The notes under the pieces: model-generated
What the model saw: only the letters and a program-made list of their open reading frames with translations
Told to the model about the DNA's origin: nothing
The model's database searches: none
Position numbers and translations under genes: made by a program
Shown: positions 1 through 9,050 of the stretch, piece after piece
How positions within the stretch are numbered: position 1 is the stretch's first letter
Layout: the number at the start of each line of letters is the position of its first letter
Assembly (NCBI GenBank): GCA_900539775.1
Contig: UQDL01000002.1
Location: forward strand, 248,001 to 312,000
Direction: 5' to 3'
Source: an uncultured Anaerotruncus sp.
GTDB lineage: Bacteria; Bacillota; Clostridia; Oscillospirales; Acutalibacteraceae
Length of the DNA: 64,000 nt

Positions 1-1121
1 ACGGCCGAAATTGAAGCGCAAACGATGCCGATGAAATACGACACAATTTTATTCTTTACTTTTATCTTACTCTGAATATGAGGAGATATTGTTATCAATC
101 CAAGCACGGCGCAAAAGGTGAGCTGCGCACCAACATCCGTAACGGCATAAGGATTCAAACAAACAATAAATGCAGCAAATCCGAGAGAATTAAGAGAATC
201 TGTTTTTTTCTTTATCAGCTTTCCTATAAGAAAAACAAGCATCATTATACCGCATCGAATCATTGATTTTGAAAAGCCGGAAAGCATAATGTAAAACAAG
301 ATGCCCGCCGAACATATAACAACACGAGGGCACTTTGGAACAAGAAGCTTTTTCAGAAGGCTGTAAAGCACGCCAAACAGAACAGACATATGGAGCCCTG
401 AAACGGCCATCAAATGAGATGCACCGCAAAGCCTGAAATCTGTGTTTGCTTCATAAGAAAGCAAAGATTTATCGCCCGTTAAAACAGCATAAGAAAGTGC
501 GCCTTCATTATTTTTAACAACAAAACCAAATTGCCTTTTTAGCTCCGAACGCAAATCTAAAACAAATTTATTAGGGCTGTTTACAGATTCACCGGTTTTT
601 GAATAATCCCTTGAATAACCGCAAAGAAAAATATTATCATCAAATTTTCCGTGCGAATCATAAGCATTGTCCGCAACAGAGATAAAAGAAACCTTCATAT
701 CAGCAAGTTCATAAGGCTTGAGATACAGAGGACTGTCCGAATACAATTCAAACTTAATGTTTTGCGGAACATTTTCGCCGCTGACACTTTTGGTTTTTAA
801 TTTATAAACATATTTACCGGATGAGCTTTTCTGAGGCAAATCAACCACATAAGCCTTAACAGACGCCGTTTTGCCGAACAATTTTGTTTGCGGCAGATAA
901 TTGCCATAATAAAAAGAAACAAAAAGCAAAGAGGAAAATAAAACTCCTAGCAAGCAGAACATAATTGCCTTGCCTTTTACGGCTTTTGAAGCGGCACAAC
1001 AAACGACGAAAGCGACGCTTGAAGCAATCAATGCCGCAAGCGCCGCTTTAATATTCATAAAATTGAGCACAATAAGAGTAACCGCAACCGAAAAGCCGAT
1101 ATTAGCAAACACTCTTTTCAT
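1..1121 (-). CDS. comEC: ComEC/Rec2 DNA-uptake channel, N-terminal part
   Basis: ComEC forms the inner-membrane channel that passes single-stranded DNA into the cell during competence. The frame is open from an ATG at 1121 to the left window edge, giving about 373 residues. The first 70 residues are two hydrophobic segments, followed by an OB-like soluble stretch (DUF4131-like) and, near residue 235, the family hallmark HLMAVSGLHMSVLFG that opens the competence membrane domain. The ATG has CGGAGCG four bases upstream. It lies 23 bp behind the lacZ stop on the same strand, so read-through from lacZ is possible. The C-terminal membrane and metallo-beta-lactamase-like parts lie outside the window. 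The family call is firm; function in natural transformation is inferred. Confidence 0.9.
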   Translation of the reverse strand, partial: MKRVFANIGFSVAVTLIVLNFMNIKAALAALIASSVAFVVCCAASKAVKGKAIMFCLLGVLFSSLLFVSFYYGNYLPQTKLFGKTASVKAYVVDLPQKSSSGKYVYKLKTKSVSGENVPQNIKFELYSDSPLYLKPYELADMKVSFISVADNAYDSHGKFDDNIFLCGYSRDYSKTGESVNSPNKFVLDLRSELKRQFGFVVKNNEGALSYAVLTGDKSLLSYEANTDFRLCGASHLMAVSGLHMSVLFGVLYSLLKKLLVPKCPRVVICSAGILFYIMLSGFSKSMIRCGIMMLVFLIGKLIKKKTDSLNSLGFAAFIVCLNPYAVTDVGAQLTFCAVLGLITISPHIQSKIKVKNKIVSYFIGIVCASISA

Positions 1122-1144
1122 AAAACGCTCCGTATTTTATAAGA

Positions 1145-4100
1145 TTATTTTTGCTTTTTATCTGCAAAAACAGGCTCAAGAACAAAGCTGTAGCTTTGCT
1201 TAATACCCTTCTTCATTGTGTATGGCTCACGAACGAATGCCTGACCCGGAAGATCGCCGCCTACTCCAAGCAATTTATGGTCTATATTAACTGCAGTTAT
1301 ATCATTATTATAGGGAATATTATGAACATGAGTTGCTTTTTCAAGATCCTCTATTGTGTAATGATGAGCACTGAAGTTAATAGGATCATCAAAGTAGGAC
1401 GAAACCTTAAAACCGTTACCCTTCTTATCCGTTATTGTGAAATAGCGAACATCGGTTCTGTTTGAGCTTTCCTGAGGACGCATATAACGATACTCAAGAT
1501 CCTTAACGGTTGATTTATGGCAGGAAATCTTTGCACCTGTTTTTCTGTCGCAATAAGTTGCCTGAGGTCCTCTGCCGTACCAATTAACATATTCCATGCT
1601 GCCATCAAGAGTCATTCTTGCGCCAAACTTAACCATATTAGCCATGGGAACGGCGCTGTGATAAACATATATACGCATATCGGGATAGATTTTATATGTT
1701 GTAACAGAGTTTTTAAGCAAAGGTGTGCTCCATGCGATATGAATCTCTACGCAGTTATCTTCACCGGCTTTAACCTCTGTTTTAACGGCCTTTGCGCTGT
1801 GGCTTGCAGAGCGCCATCTGTAGTATGGATGAAGCGGAATCATTTGAGGCACAAAGTTGAGAGAATCAATATCATTATCCGTAAGCGCACGGAAATAATA
1901 AGGCTCAAGCGGAGCTTTAAGTTTTTCTCTGCCGTCTATAGAAATACTTGTTATTCTGCCATTTTCAATATTTACCGAATAGCCCTCACCGGAAATTTGA
2001 ACGGAATTACCCTTATGAGTAAATGTTAAATCACCCTCTGCCTTAGGCTCGGAAGGTTGCGGCATAGGATTAAGAATAAACTGATCCCAAGCAATTTCAT
2101 AGTTTGATTTAAGGCCGGCAGTTTTCTTTTTGGTGTAGAAAGAAACAGTGAGCACAACCTCTTTATCTGCCGGAAACGAGGTGATATCATAAGGAATGGT
2201 AATATATGTTTCGGAAAGAGGCGCACATTCAAATTTATCAAGCTCACCCGATGCGATAATATCGCCCTCTGCTTCCACACTCCAGCGGCAAGTGAAAGAA
2301 GAAATATCTGTGAAAAGGAACTTGTTTTTAACTTTATATGTGCCCTTATTGATATCAAATGCCTCTGTTTTGATTTCAGCATAAACCTTTTTAACCTCAT
2401 GAATCTGAGGATGGGGCATACGGTCTGCGCCGATAATACCGTTTGCACAGAAATATGTGTTTGAACCTGCAAGTGCAGTTGTGTTTGGAATATCAACAGG
2501 CTTTTTGCGAGGCTCAAGCTTTGCAAAATCATCGCCGTAAAGCCACATATCTTTACCGTCTTCGCTTACTTTATGTATGGTTTGGTCTACAAAATCCCAA
2601 ATAAAGCCGCCGCACATATTATCATACTTTTCAAAATCATCCATATATTCCTGGAAGTTGCCGAGTGAGTTTTCCATGGAATGGGCATATTCGCAAAGAA
2701 GAACGGGCTTGCCAACATACATTTCCGGCCTGATTGGCTTGCTGTCTGCCGCAAGCTGATTTGCGATGTTATCATAAAGAGTAATTGTGATTTCTTCTTT
2801 GTTTCCAAGCTTTTTCATGATATCTTCAACGGGATACATTCTTGAAATAACATCACTCTTAGAGCCGTCAAGATTAAAGTCGCCCTCATAGTGGAACTGC
2901 CTTGTGTCATCAAGGGCAAGAGCGGCCTTTTTCATTTCTGCAAAGTTAGAGCCGTCTCCCGCCTCATTTCCGAGGCTCCACATAAAGATACATGGATTAT
3001 TTCTGTCTCTGAGCACCATGCGCTCCATTCTGTCTGTAACAGCATGAGTCCACATAGGATTGCTGCCGGGAACGCCCTTACGCCTTACGCCGTGAGACTC
3101 AACTTCACATTCATCCATAACATAGAAGCCGTAATTATTGCACATTTCATAGAAATAAGGGTCGTCCGGATAGTGAGACGTTCTTATTGCATTGATATTT
3201 GCCTGCTTCATTATATCAAGATCTTGAGTATATCTTTCTTTCGGCACCGCCCATCCGTGATCTGCATCAAAATCATGGCGGTTTACGCCCCTGATCATAA
3301 GCGGCATACCGTTGAAATAAATCTTCTCACCCTTAATTTCCACTTGCTTAAAGCCAACCTTATAAGTTTTAACAACAACTGTTTCGCCATTGTGCTTAAC
3401 AGTGATAACAAGAGTGTAAAGATTAGGATGCTCTGCAGACCATTTTTTAGGATTTTTTATTTCCGCTTTCATTGAAACCGTTGTTTTATTGATTCCGAGA
3501 GCAACGGTTTCCTCAGCTATCGGAAATTCTCTGCCTGTATCGGAAATCAAGTGAGCCTCAGCAGTTACATCGCCCTTTAAGCCCGCATAGTTATTGATAT
3601 ACAAATCAAGATCCACTTCGGCATCTTTGTAATAGTTATCAAGCTTTGTTCTGAAGAAGAAATCACGAAGGCAAACCGGGCTTTCCGCAAAAAGATAAAC
3701 CTCTCTGTAAATGCCGCAAAGCCACCACATATCCTGATCTTCAAGATAAGTGCCGTCCGAATATCTGTATACCTTAGCGCAAACGATATTTTCTTCGCCG
3801 AATTTAACATACTTTGAAATATCAAATTCATGAGGAGTCATTGAACCCTGGCTGTAGCCTACAAAAGTGCCGTTTACAAACACTTCAAGTGCAGCTTTTG
3901 CAGCACCGAAATGAATAAATATTTCACGGTTTTTCCAAGAATCATCAACAGTGAAGGTTCTGCGGTAAAAGCCGATTTCCTGCATTTTATGATCAATAGA
4001 AGGAATTTTATGCTTACTTCTGCTGATTGCACGGGGAAATGTGCTTGCATAGTAATAAGGCACAGAATAACCTTCTGTTTGCCAAACAGAAGGAACGGTG

Positions 4101-4327
4101 ATACTGCCCCACTCTTTATCGTTAAAATCGGGGCTTTCAAAATTTTCCGGTTGATTTTCAAGCCCGCGCTGCCAATAGAATTTCCAATCTCCGTTTAATG
4201 ATTTTTTATACTTACTTTCCTCGCCCGAAATTGCAGAATCAACATCATCAAACGGCATTGCAATAACATGACCGTCTTCCTTATTGATTTTAATAACCTT
4301 GGGATCTTCCCACAACTGTTTTTGCAT
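1145..4327 (-). CDS. lacZ: Beta-galactosidase, glycoside hydrolase family 2 (long LacZ type)
   Basis: Hydrolyses terminal beta-galactosides such as lactose in the cytoplasm. The 1060-residue protein has the LacZ order: jelly-roll sugar-binding domain (about 45-220), two Ig-like domains around the TIM barrel (about 340-620), and a C-terminal beta-galactosidase small-chain domain. The acid/base Glu is E455 in WSLGNEAGDG and the nucleophile is E546 in LLCEYAHS. The following residues are MENS where family members usually have MGNS. The frame stays open 61 codons further upstream, but ATG 4327 has AAGGGG upstream and a good promoter ends between the two, so the longer start is rejected. No signal peptide. 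No transporter is adjacent; the nearest sugar-type permeases are the MFS pair at 17-22 kb. Confidence 0.93.
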   Translation of the reverse strand: MQKQLWEDPKVIKINKEDGHVIAMPFDDVDSAISGEESKYKKSLNGDWKFYWQRGLENQPENFESPDFNDKEWGSITVPSVWQTEGYSVPYYYASTFPRAISRSKHKIPSIDHKMQEIGFYRRTFTVDDSWKNREIFIHFGAAKAALEVFVNGTFVGYSQGSMTPHEFDISKYVKFGEENIVCAKVYRYSDGTYLEDQDMWWLCGIYREVYLFAESPVCLRDFFFRTKLDNYYKDAEVDLDLYINNYAGLKGDVTAEAHLISDTGREFPIAEETVALGINKTTVSMKAEIKNPKKWSAEHPNLYTLVITVKHNGETVVVKTYKVGFKQVEIKGEKIYFNGMPLMIRGVNRHDFDADHGWAVPKERYTQDLDIMKQANINAIRTSHYPDDPYFYEMCNNYGFYVMDECEVESHGVRRKGVPGSNPMWTHAVTDRMERMVLRDRNNPCIFMWSLGNEAGDGSNFAEMKKAALALDDTRQFHYEGDFNLDGSKSDVISRMYPVEDIMKKLGNKEEITITLYDNIANQLAADSKPIRPEMYVGKPVLLCEYAHSMENSLGNFQEYMDDFEKYDNMCGGFIWDFVDQTIHKVSEDGKDMWLYGDDFAKLEPRKKPVDIPNTTALAGSNTYFCANGIIGADRMPHPQIHEVKKVYAEIKTEAFDINKGTYKVKNKFLFTDISSFTCRWSVEAEGDIIASGELDKFECAPLSETYITIPYDITSFPADKEVVLTVSFYTKKKTAGLKSNYEIAWDQFILNPMPQPSEPKAEGDLTFTHKGNSVQISGEGYSVNIENGRITSISIDGREKLKAPLEPYYFRALTDNDIDSLNFVPQMIPLHPYYRWRSASHSAKAVKTEVKAGEDNCVEIHIAWSTPLLKNSVTTYKIYPDMRIYVYHSAVPMANMVKFGARMTLDGSMEYVNWYGRGPQATYCDRKTGAKISCHKSTVKDLEYRYMRPQESSNRTDVRYFTITDKKGNGFKVSSYFDDPINFSAHHYTIEDLEKATHVHNIPYNNDITAVNIDHKLLGVGGDLPGQAFVREPYTMKKGIKQSYSFVLEPVFADKKQK

Positions 4328-4361
4328 AATAGTACCCCTTACATTAAATATACTGTGTATT

Positions 4362-4390
4362 ATGATAATATATCCCGTTGCAAAAGTCAA
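4362..4390 (-). promoter_or_regulatory. Promoter of lacZ
   Basis: On the minus strand, TTGACT (4385-4390) is followed by a 17-base spacer and TATCAT (4362-4367). It lies about 35 bases upstream of the lacZ start and back to back with the femAB promoter. Confidence 0.7.
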
Positions 4391-4424
4391 CTTAAATAAA
4401 AGTGAACAAAACCTTTTGCATATA

Positions 4425-4453
4425 TGGACAAACATAGAAACTTTATGTATAAT
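4425..4453 (+). promoter_or_regulatory. Promoter of the FemAB-alr pair
   Basis: TGGACA (4425-4430), a 17-base spacer, then a perfect TATAAT (4448-4453), 37 bases before the FemAB start codon. Confidence 0.7.
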
Positions 4454-4490
4454 AAAATACAGATAAATTGCAGATGCAGGTGAAAATATA

Positions 4491-5525
4491 ATGACAGAAA
4501 GAGTTAACAAAGAAAATCTTGCCGAATATGAGGAGTTTATAAAAAAGCATCCGAAAGGGCTTTTTCAACATTCTTCAAAATGGGCAAAGGTTAAATCAAA
4601 CTGGAAATGGGAAGCAATAATGATTAAAAACGAGAATGGCGAAATCAAAGGCAGCGCAGCTGCACTTATAAGATTTGTGCCCGTTATCAAATATTCTCTT
4701 TTCTATATATGCAGAGGCTTTGTGGCAGATGAAAATGATTTTGAAACATTTGATGCTTTATTTGAAGGAATGAAACAGCTTGCAAAGGAATATAAGGCAT
4801 ATTGCATCAAAATAGACCCCGAAATCGTGGTTGAAAACAAAGCATACAAGCAGCATTTAATTGAAAAAGGATTTATTGAGCTTAACCCGGGTTGCCTTGA
4901 CTTTGAAAATGTGCAGCCCAGATTTGTTTACTGCTTTGATTATAACGGTTTAAACGAAGATGAGCTTATGCTTACCTTTAAACCGGACTACAGAAACAGA
5001 ATAAGAAAAGCGCCGAAAAAAGGCGTTGAGGTTAAAATTATGGGAGCCGAAGCGCTTGACGATTTTGTTCGCATAATGCACGAAACCGGAGAAAGAGACG
5101 GATTTTCAACACGCCCCAAGGAATACTTTGAGAAAATACTCAACTGCATGGGTGAGGATGCAAGGCTCTATATGGCGTACTATGAAGGCAAAGCCATTGC
5201 AGGCACCATTGCGATTAAATGGGGCAAGAATGTTATGAAATATCAATACGGCGCATCATCAAACGCACACAGAAATGTTTACCCAAACTATGCACTGCAA
5301 TGGGCAATGATGAAATGGGGGCTGGAATGCGGCTGTGCCGTTTATGACTTCGGCGGAATAAGCGGAGATTGCCAAAATCCGGAAAATCCGCATTACGGGC
5401 TCTGGAGATTTAAACACGGCTTTGGCGGATACATGAAAGAATTTATAGGCGAATTTGACTATGTTATCAACAAGCCGGTATATAAAATGTACAATCTTGC
5501 AATGGAATTAAAAAAGAAGCTGTAA
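4491..5525 (+). CDS. FemAB/FemX-like peptidoglycan bridge aminoacyltransferase
   Basis: Members transfer amino acids from aminoacyl-tRNA to the lipid II stem peptide to build the interpeptide bridge. The 344 residues match the two-GNAT-lobe fold. An FKPDYRNRIRKAPKKG stretch near residue 165 and the hallmark YDFGGISGDCQNPENPHYGL followed by RFKHGFGG near the C-terminus are typical of the family. The coiled-coil tRNA-synthetase-like arm of FemA is short or absent, which favours a FemX-like type. ATG 4491 is preceded by AGGTG. It is transcribed with the alanine racemase 23 bp downstream, and both point to cell-wall peptide synthesis. Which amino acid is added cannot be read from sequence. Confidence 0.85.
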   Translation: MTERVNKENLAEYEEFIKKHPKGLFQHSSKWAKVKSNWKWEAIMIKNENGEIKGSAAALIRFVPVIKYSLFYICRGFVADENDFETFDALFEGMKQLAKEYKAYCIKIDPEIVVENKAYKQHLIEKGFIELNPGCLDFENVQPRFVYCFDYNGLNEDELMLTFKPDYRNRIRKAPKKGVEVKIMGAEALDDFVRIMHETGERDGFSTRPKEYFEKILNCMGEDARLYMAYYEGKAIAGTIAIKWGKNVMKYQYGASSNAHRNVYPNYALQWAMMKWGLECGCAVYDFGGISGDCQNPENPHYGLWRFKHGFGGYMKEFIGEFDYVINKPVYKMYNLAMELKKKL

Positions 5526-5548
5526 GCAGATAAACGGCGGAGCAACAA

Positions 5549-6625
5549 ATGAGCAGATATGTAATAAACAGCCAAGAGCTGAAAGAAAACATTGAATATA
5601 TAAAGAAAAAGGCAGGAGTGCCTGTTATAGGGGTTGTTAAAGGAAACGGATACGGCTTCGGGATATGCGAACTGACGAAAGAGCTGCTTTCAAACGGAAT
5701 CAAAACCTTTGCCGTAACAGAGATCTCAGACATTCCTATTCTTAAAGAAATCCTCGGTAAAGAAAATGACATTCTTGTTATGCGCTCTACTTGCATTGAG
5801 GCAGAAGCAAAGGTTATTGCCGAAAACGGATGCATTGCAACAATCGGCTCTTCCGAAGCTTGCAGAATCATGAACGAAGCTTCAAAAACGCTTGGTGTTA
5901 AAACAAAATGCCATTTGAAAATTGACACCGGCATGGGCAGATACGGTTTTATGCCAAGCCAAATCCAAGAAGCACTTGACTGCTACAACGCAAGCAATTT
6001 GGAGTTCTGCGGAATTTACACGCATTTTTCAAGTGCATTCAGAAACGAAGAGCTCACTAAAGCACAGCTTACCGTTTTTAAAGATTGCATAAGCCAAATA
6101 CAAAAGGCCGGGTACAAAACAGGAACGGCGCACTGCGCAAACTCGCCTGCGCTGCTTAATGTTGACGGAGTTTCAATGGATGCAGTTCGCATAGGATCTG
6201 CATTTACGGGCAGAGTTATAACAAAAAGCAAAACGCCGCTTCACAGGCTCGGTGTTCTTGAAGCAGAGGTTATCGAAATAAAAACGGTGCCGGCCGGATA
6301 TTCAATAGGATATAACGGGCTCTACAAAACAAAGCGTGAAACCAAAATTGCAATTGTGCCGATTGGGCATTACGACGGCTTTGGCCTTCAAAAAGAGCAT
6401 GAAACCGCCAATTTAAGATATGTACTCGGTGCATTTAAGCAGTACATGAAAAAGAAGCAAATGTATATGCGCATAAACGGCAGAATGTTTCATGTTATCG
6501 GAGAAATCGGTTTATCACACACGGCAATAGACATTACGGATTCTGATGTTAAAATCGGCGATTTGGCAAGCGTTGACATATCTCCCCTGCTTGTTAACCC
6601 GAGAATAGAAAGAGTATATAAATAA
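5549..6625 (+). CDS. alr: Alanine racemase (PLP fold type III)
   Basis: Interconverts L- and D-alanine for peptidoglycan. The PLP-binding lysine is K31 in GVVKGNGYGFG at the start of the TIM barrel, and the second catalytic base is probably Y255 in SIGYNGLY, followed by IAIVPIGHYDGFG. In the C-terminal domain the usual GYADG is GHYDG and the usual closing motif is altered. At 358 residues it is slightly short, so a serine racemase or other amino-acid racemase of the same fold is possible. ATG 5549 has GGCGGAG upstream. It follows the FemAB gene in one operon, and the hairpin just after the stop closes it. Confidence 0.85.
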   Translation: MSRYVINSQELKENIEYIKKKAGVPVIGVVKGNGYGFGICELTKELLSNGIKTFAVTEISDIPILKEILGKENDILVMRSTCIEAEAKVIAENGCIATIGSSEACRIMNEASKTLGVKTKCHLKIDTGMGRYGFMPSQIQEALDCYNASNLEFCGIYTHFSSAFRNEELTKAQLTVFKDCISQIQKAGYKTGTAHCANSPALLNVDGVSMDAVRIGSAFTGRVITKSKTPLHRLGVLEAEVIEIKTVPAGYSIGYNGLYKTKRETKIAIVPIGHYDGFGLQKEHETANLRYVLGAFKQYMKKKQMYMRINGRMFHVIGEIGLSHTAIDITDSDVKIGDLASVDISPLLVNPRIERVYK

Positions 6626-6633
6626 AAAAAGAG

Positions 6634-6658
6634 AGGCAACGCACATTATGCGTTGCCT
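6634..6658. terminator. Bidirectional terminator between alr and the membrane protein gene
   Basis: Ten-base perfect stem AGGCAACGCA / TGCGTTGCCT with a five-base loop. On the minus strand it is followed by a clean T7 run; on the plus strand the T run is weak. Confidence 0.75.
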
Positions 6659-6667
6659 TAAATTTTG

Positions 6668-7201
6668 CTATTTAAACAGCTTTTTTATTCGCTTTTCAAG
6701 TTTTAATTCATACAGCTTTAAAAATGCGCCGAGCATTAAATCATAGAGCACAAACAAAGCATTCATCATAAAGGCAAAAGCCAAAATTAACCAAGAAGAA
6801 AACTCCCCGTCATCAAAAAAAGGAATCCCAAAAACATAAAAGGAAATCAGCTCAGCAACGGTTATGCAGGCATTAAACACAAGAAATTTTGCAATATAAA
6901 CAAGCGGCTTGATTTTGATTTTTTCAATTGAGGCTTTGATTATGGGATAATACCCGAAAAAAAGAGCATACATCAAAACGCATTCTTTATCCGGAACCAA
7001 CAGGAAAGAGAGCAACGAAACAGAAATATAAACACCTACGGCACAGCGTGTGCCAAAGGTTTTTTTTATCATAAACATAAGCAGCCCAAGAAGCATGGGA
7101 ACCGCATATGCAAGCACGCTTAATGTGCCGCCGATAAACATAAGCACCACGGAAAGAGATGCGCACAAACCGCCAACGGCTGTTTTTAAGGAGTTTTTCA
7201 A
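6668..7201 (-). CDS. Small integral membrane protein of unknown function
   Basis: About 177 residues with five or so strongly hydrophobic segments and a basic C-terminus (KLEKRIKKLFK), so an inner-membrane protein with a cytoplasmic tail. The FGYYPIIKASIEKIK stretch mid-protein recalls Clostridia membrane proteins of unknown role and, in topology only, ECF-type substrate-binding subunits. I do not recognise a function. The start is taken as TTG 7201 because GAGGGTG lies six bases upstream; GTG 7210 is in frame but would sit inside that site. It is a single-gene unit between two terminated plus-strand units. Confidence 0.6.
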   Translation of the reverse strand: MKNSLKTAVGGLCASLSVVLMFIGGTLSVLAYAVPMLLGLLMFMIKKTFGTRCAVGVYISVSLLSFLLVPDKECVLMYALFFGYYPIIKASIEKIKIKPLVYIAKFLVFNACITVAELISFYVFGIPFFDDGEFSSWLILAFAFMMNALFVLYDLMLGAFLKLYELKLEKRIKKLFK

Positions 7202-7287
7202 ATCTATCACCCTCTTTAATTATACATCAAATTATGTATTTCTTGTAAATTATTCGTGAATTATTATATAAAACTACATTGCAGATG

Positions 7288-7316
7288 TTTACTTTTGTTA
7301 AATACTTATATATAAT
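7288..7316 (+). promoter_or_regulatory. Promoter of the lipoprotein gene
   Basis: TTTACT (7288-7293), 17-base spacer, TATAAT (7311-7316), 37 bases before the ATG. Confidence 0.6.
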
Positions 7317-7353
7317 GTATTTATTATATAAATAAAGCCAAGGGGTGCAATTT

Positions 7354-8298
7354 ATGTTTAAAAAAATAGGAATTGTTCTGATATGTGTTGCAATGGCAGC
7401 CACAGTTTTTGCGGGCTGCAGTAAAAAAGATTCCGGTAACGAAACGGTAAGCGGCGGACTTGAGGACAGCGCACAGGAATTCGGCTTTGAGGAAGATGAA
7501 AACGGCAACACCGTTGCAGTTGAATATGAAGGCGACAAGGCTTATGTTTTGGATGACAACGGCAAAAGAACGGGCGAAGTTATAAAGCATCCTAAAAATC
7601 GCGGTGAAAAGGCACCTAAAACTGAAACTACTGCAGCTTCAGATGATAACGGAAGAGCGCCAAACAAGCAGGAAGACAGAGATAATGTACAGAACAAAAC
7701 AGACGGCGAGGAAACAAAAAAAGAACTGACTACCCTGCCGTTTAACGACATAAAAGTGCCTTCAACGAGCGACAGCGGCAAAAAGGTTAAATTCAGCAAT
7801 GCAGATGTGGCAACCGTTACACACATGCTTGAGGTGCCGTATCTTTACTCTGCAAGCTATGAAAGCACAGATCAAGTGCCTATTTCAATAGCAACGCATG
7901 TTGCCTGCTGGATGCTTGAGCGTGAGAATCTTAACACAAGTTCTTTCGCAAGCGGCACGGTTGTTATAGACTTATTTAATTATTTTGACAGAACAGTTGT
8001 TTCATTTAAAACCGAATGTAATTCATACACCGGTGGAGGTGCAACAAATGCCGCACCGATAACGTACAACAGCGGTAACGACACATTTAAGATTACTTCA
8101 GATTATGAAAAGGCAACTCACGAGGTTACCATAACAGAAATCCAAAATTTGGGCAACAACAACTATTACAAGGTTATCGGCACAGTAAAAGCCAGCAACG
8201 GCAGCAACTGCAAAGCCACAAAGGTTGAAGCCGTAATTCAGAAAAACAAGCTTGATTCAAGCCTTGGATTTTCCGTTAAAGCTCTTAAATGGAGCTGA
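7354..8298 (+). CDS. Secreted lipoprotein of unknown function
   Basis: A 314-residue exported protein. A short basic and hydrophobic N-terminus ends in a lipobox, VFAGC, so Cys22 would be lipidated after signal peptidase II cleavage. Residues 23-145 are acidic, low-complexity and probably disordered (many E, D, K, T), like a linker that holds the C-terminal domain off the membrane. Residues 150-314 are a compact, beta-rich domain with no motif I recognise. ATG 7354 is chosen because AGGGGTG sits six bases upstream; the in-frame GTG at 7345 lies within that site. It is a single-gene unit with its own promoter and a strong terminator. Confidence 0.75.
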   Translation: MFKKIGIVLICVAMAATVFAGCSKKDSGNETVSGGLEDSAQEFGFEEDENGNTVAVEYEGDKAYVLDDNGKRTGEVIKHPKNRGEKAPKTETTAASDDNGRAPNKQEDRDNVQNKTDGEETKKELTTLPFNDIKVPSTSDSGKKVKFSNADVATVTHMLEVPYLYSASYESTDQVPISIATHVACWMLERENLNTSSFASGTVVIDLFNYFDRTVVSFKTECNSYTGGGATNAAPITYNSGNDTFKITSDYEKATHEVTITEIQNLGNNNYYKVIGTVKASNGSNCKATKVEAVIQKNKLDSSLGFSVKALKWS

Positions 8299-8307
8299 TA
8301 AAACAAG

Positions 8308-8343
8308 TATAAAAGCGGGCAGCAGCTGCTGCCCGCTTTTATA
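8308..8343 (+). terminator. Terminator of the lipoprotein gene
   Basis: A perfect 36-bp palindrome centred on CAGCAGCTGCTG with an A run before and a T run after it, so it can work in both directions. Confidence 0.85.
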
Positions 8344-8365
8344 CATTTTATTTGTTCGCATAAAC

Positions 8366-8401
8366 AAAAACCTGTTAATACTTTGGTATTAACAGGTTTT
8401 T
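8366..8401. terminator. Second bidirectional terminator before rpiB
   Basis: Sixteen-base stem built on CCTGTTAATAC / GTATTAACAGG with a TTTG loop and T runs on both strands. It lies 96 bp beyond the rpiB stop and probably serves that minus-strand operon. Confidence 0.8.
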
Positions 8402-8496
8402 TTATAACACTGCCGGCAAAGTTCGGAATATTTAAACAACATTCTTTTTCATAAGATTTGCCGATTTTTTGCCATATATTGTATTAGCATTTAAAC

Positions 8497-8946
8497 TCAA
8501 TAAAGTTTTTTGCCGGCCTCAATATCCATAATTTGATCAACTCTTGTGGCGTGACGGCCTCCCTCAAAGCCGGTGTTGATAAACACATCAACAAGTTCAA
8601 GCGCAAGACCCGCACCCACTACTCTGTCGCCAAGGCAAAGGCAATTTGCATCATTATGAAGCCTTGTATATTTGGCGCTGAAATAATCAGAGCACGCAGC
8701 CGCACGAATGCCCTTTACCTTATTTGCAGCCATAGAAATTCCGATTCCAGTTCCGCAGCAAAGAACTGCCTTATCGCAATCGCCGGAGACAACGGCATCG
8801 CAAGCTTTTTGAGCCGCAATGGCATAATCAAATTTTTCCGGTGAGTAGCAACCGTAATCCTTATACTCAACACCGATTTCATCAAAATGCTTCATTATTT
8901 CCTGCTTAAGCGGAAATCCTGCATGATCTGAACCTAACGCTATCAT
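8497..8946 (-). CDS. rpiB: Ribose-5-phosphate isomerase B
   Basis: Interconverts ribose 5-phosphate and ribulose 5-phosphate in the non-oxidative pentose phosphate pathway. It has 149 residues, the usual family length. It opens with IALGSDHAGFPLK, and the catalytic cysteine is C64 in the LCCGTGIG loop. ATG 8946 is used; an in-frame TTG at 8967 would add seven unconserved residues. It lies about 100 bp behind tsaB on the same strand and may be the end of the fhs-tsaE-tsaB unit. Related LacA/LacB isomerases are possible but less likely without tagatose genes nearby. Confidence 0.93.
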   Translation of the reverse strand: MIALGSDHAGFPLKQEIMKHFDEIGVEYKDYGCYSPEKFDYAIAAQKACDAVVSGDCDKAVLCCGTGIGISMAANKVKGIRAAACSDYFSAKYTRLHNDANCLCLGDRVVGAGLALELVDVFINTGFEGGRHATRVDQIMDIEAGKKLY

Positions 8947-9050
8947 ATTAACACCAATACCTTTCAACTACATAAATATATTTTTCCACAACACGGCAGC
9001 AGCATCCGTTGTTATGGTTTTCGGCAAAGCCGATAAATTAAAGCAACAGC

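Noticed and set aside
1517..2029. 170-codon frame antisense to lacZ
   Set aside because: No ribosome site and no protein-like features; it mirrors conserved lacZ codons.
4328..4510. N-terminal extension of lacZ by 61 open codons
   Set aside because: It runs through the lacZ promoter and into the femAB gene start; ATG 4327 has a proper ribosome site and family-like N-terminus.
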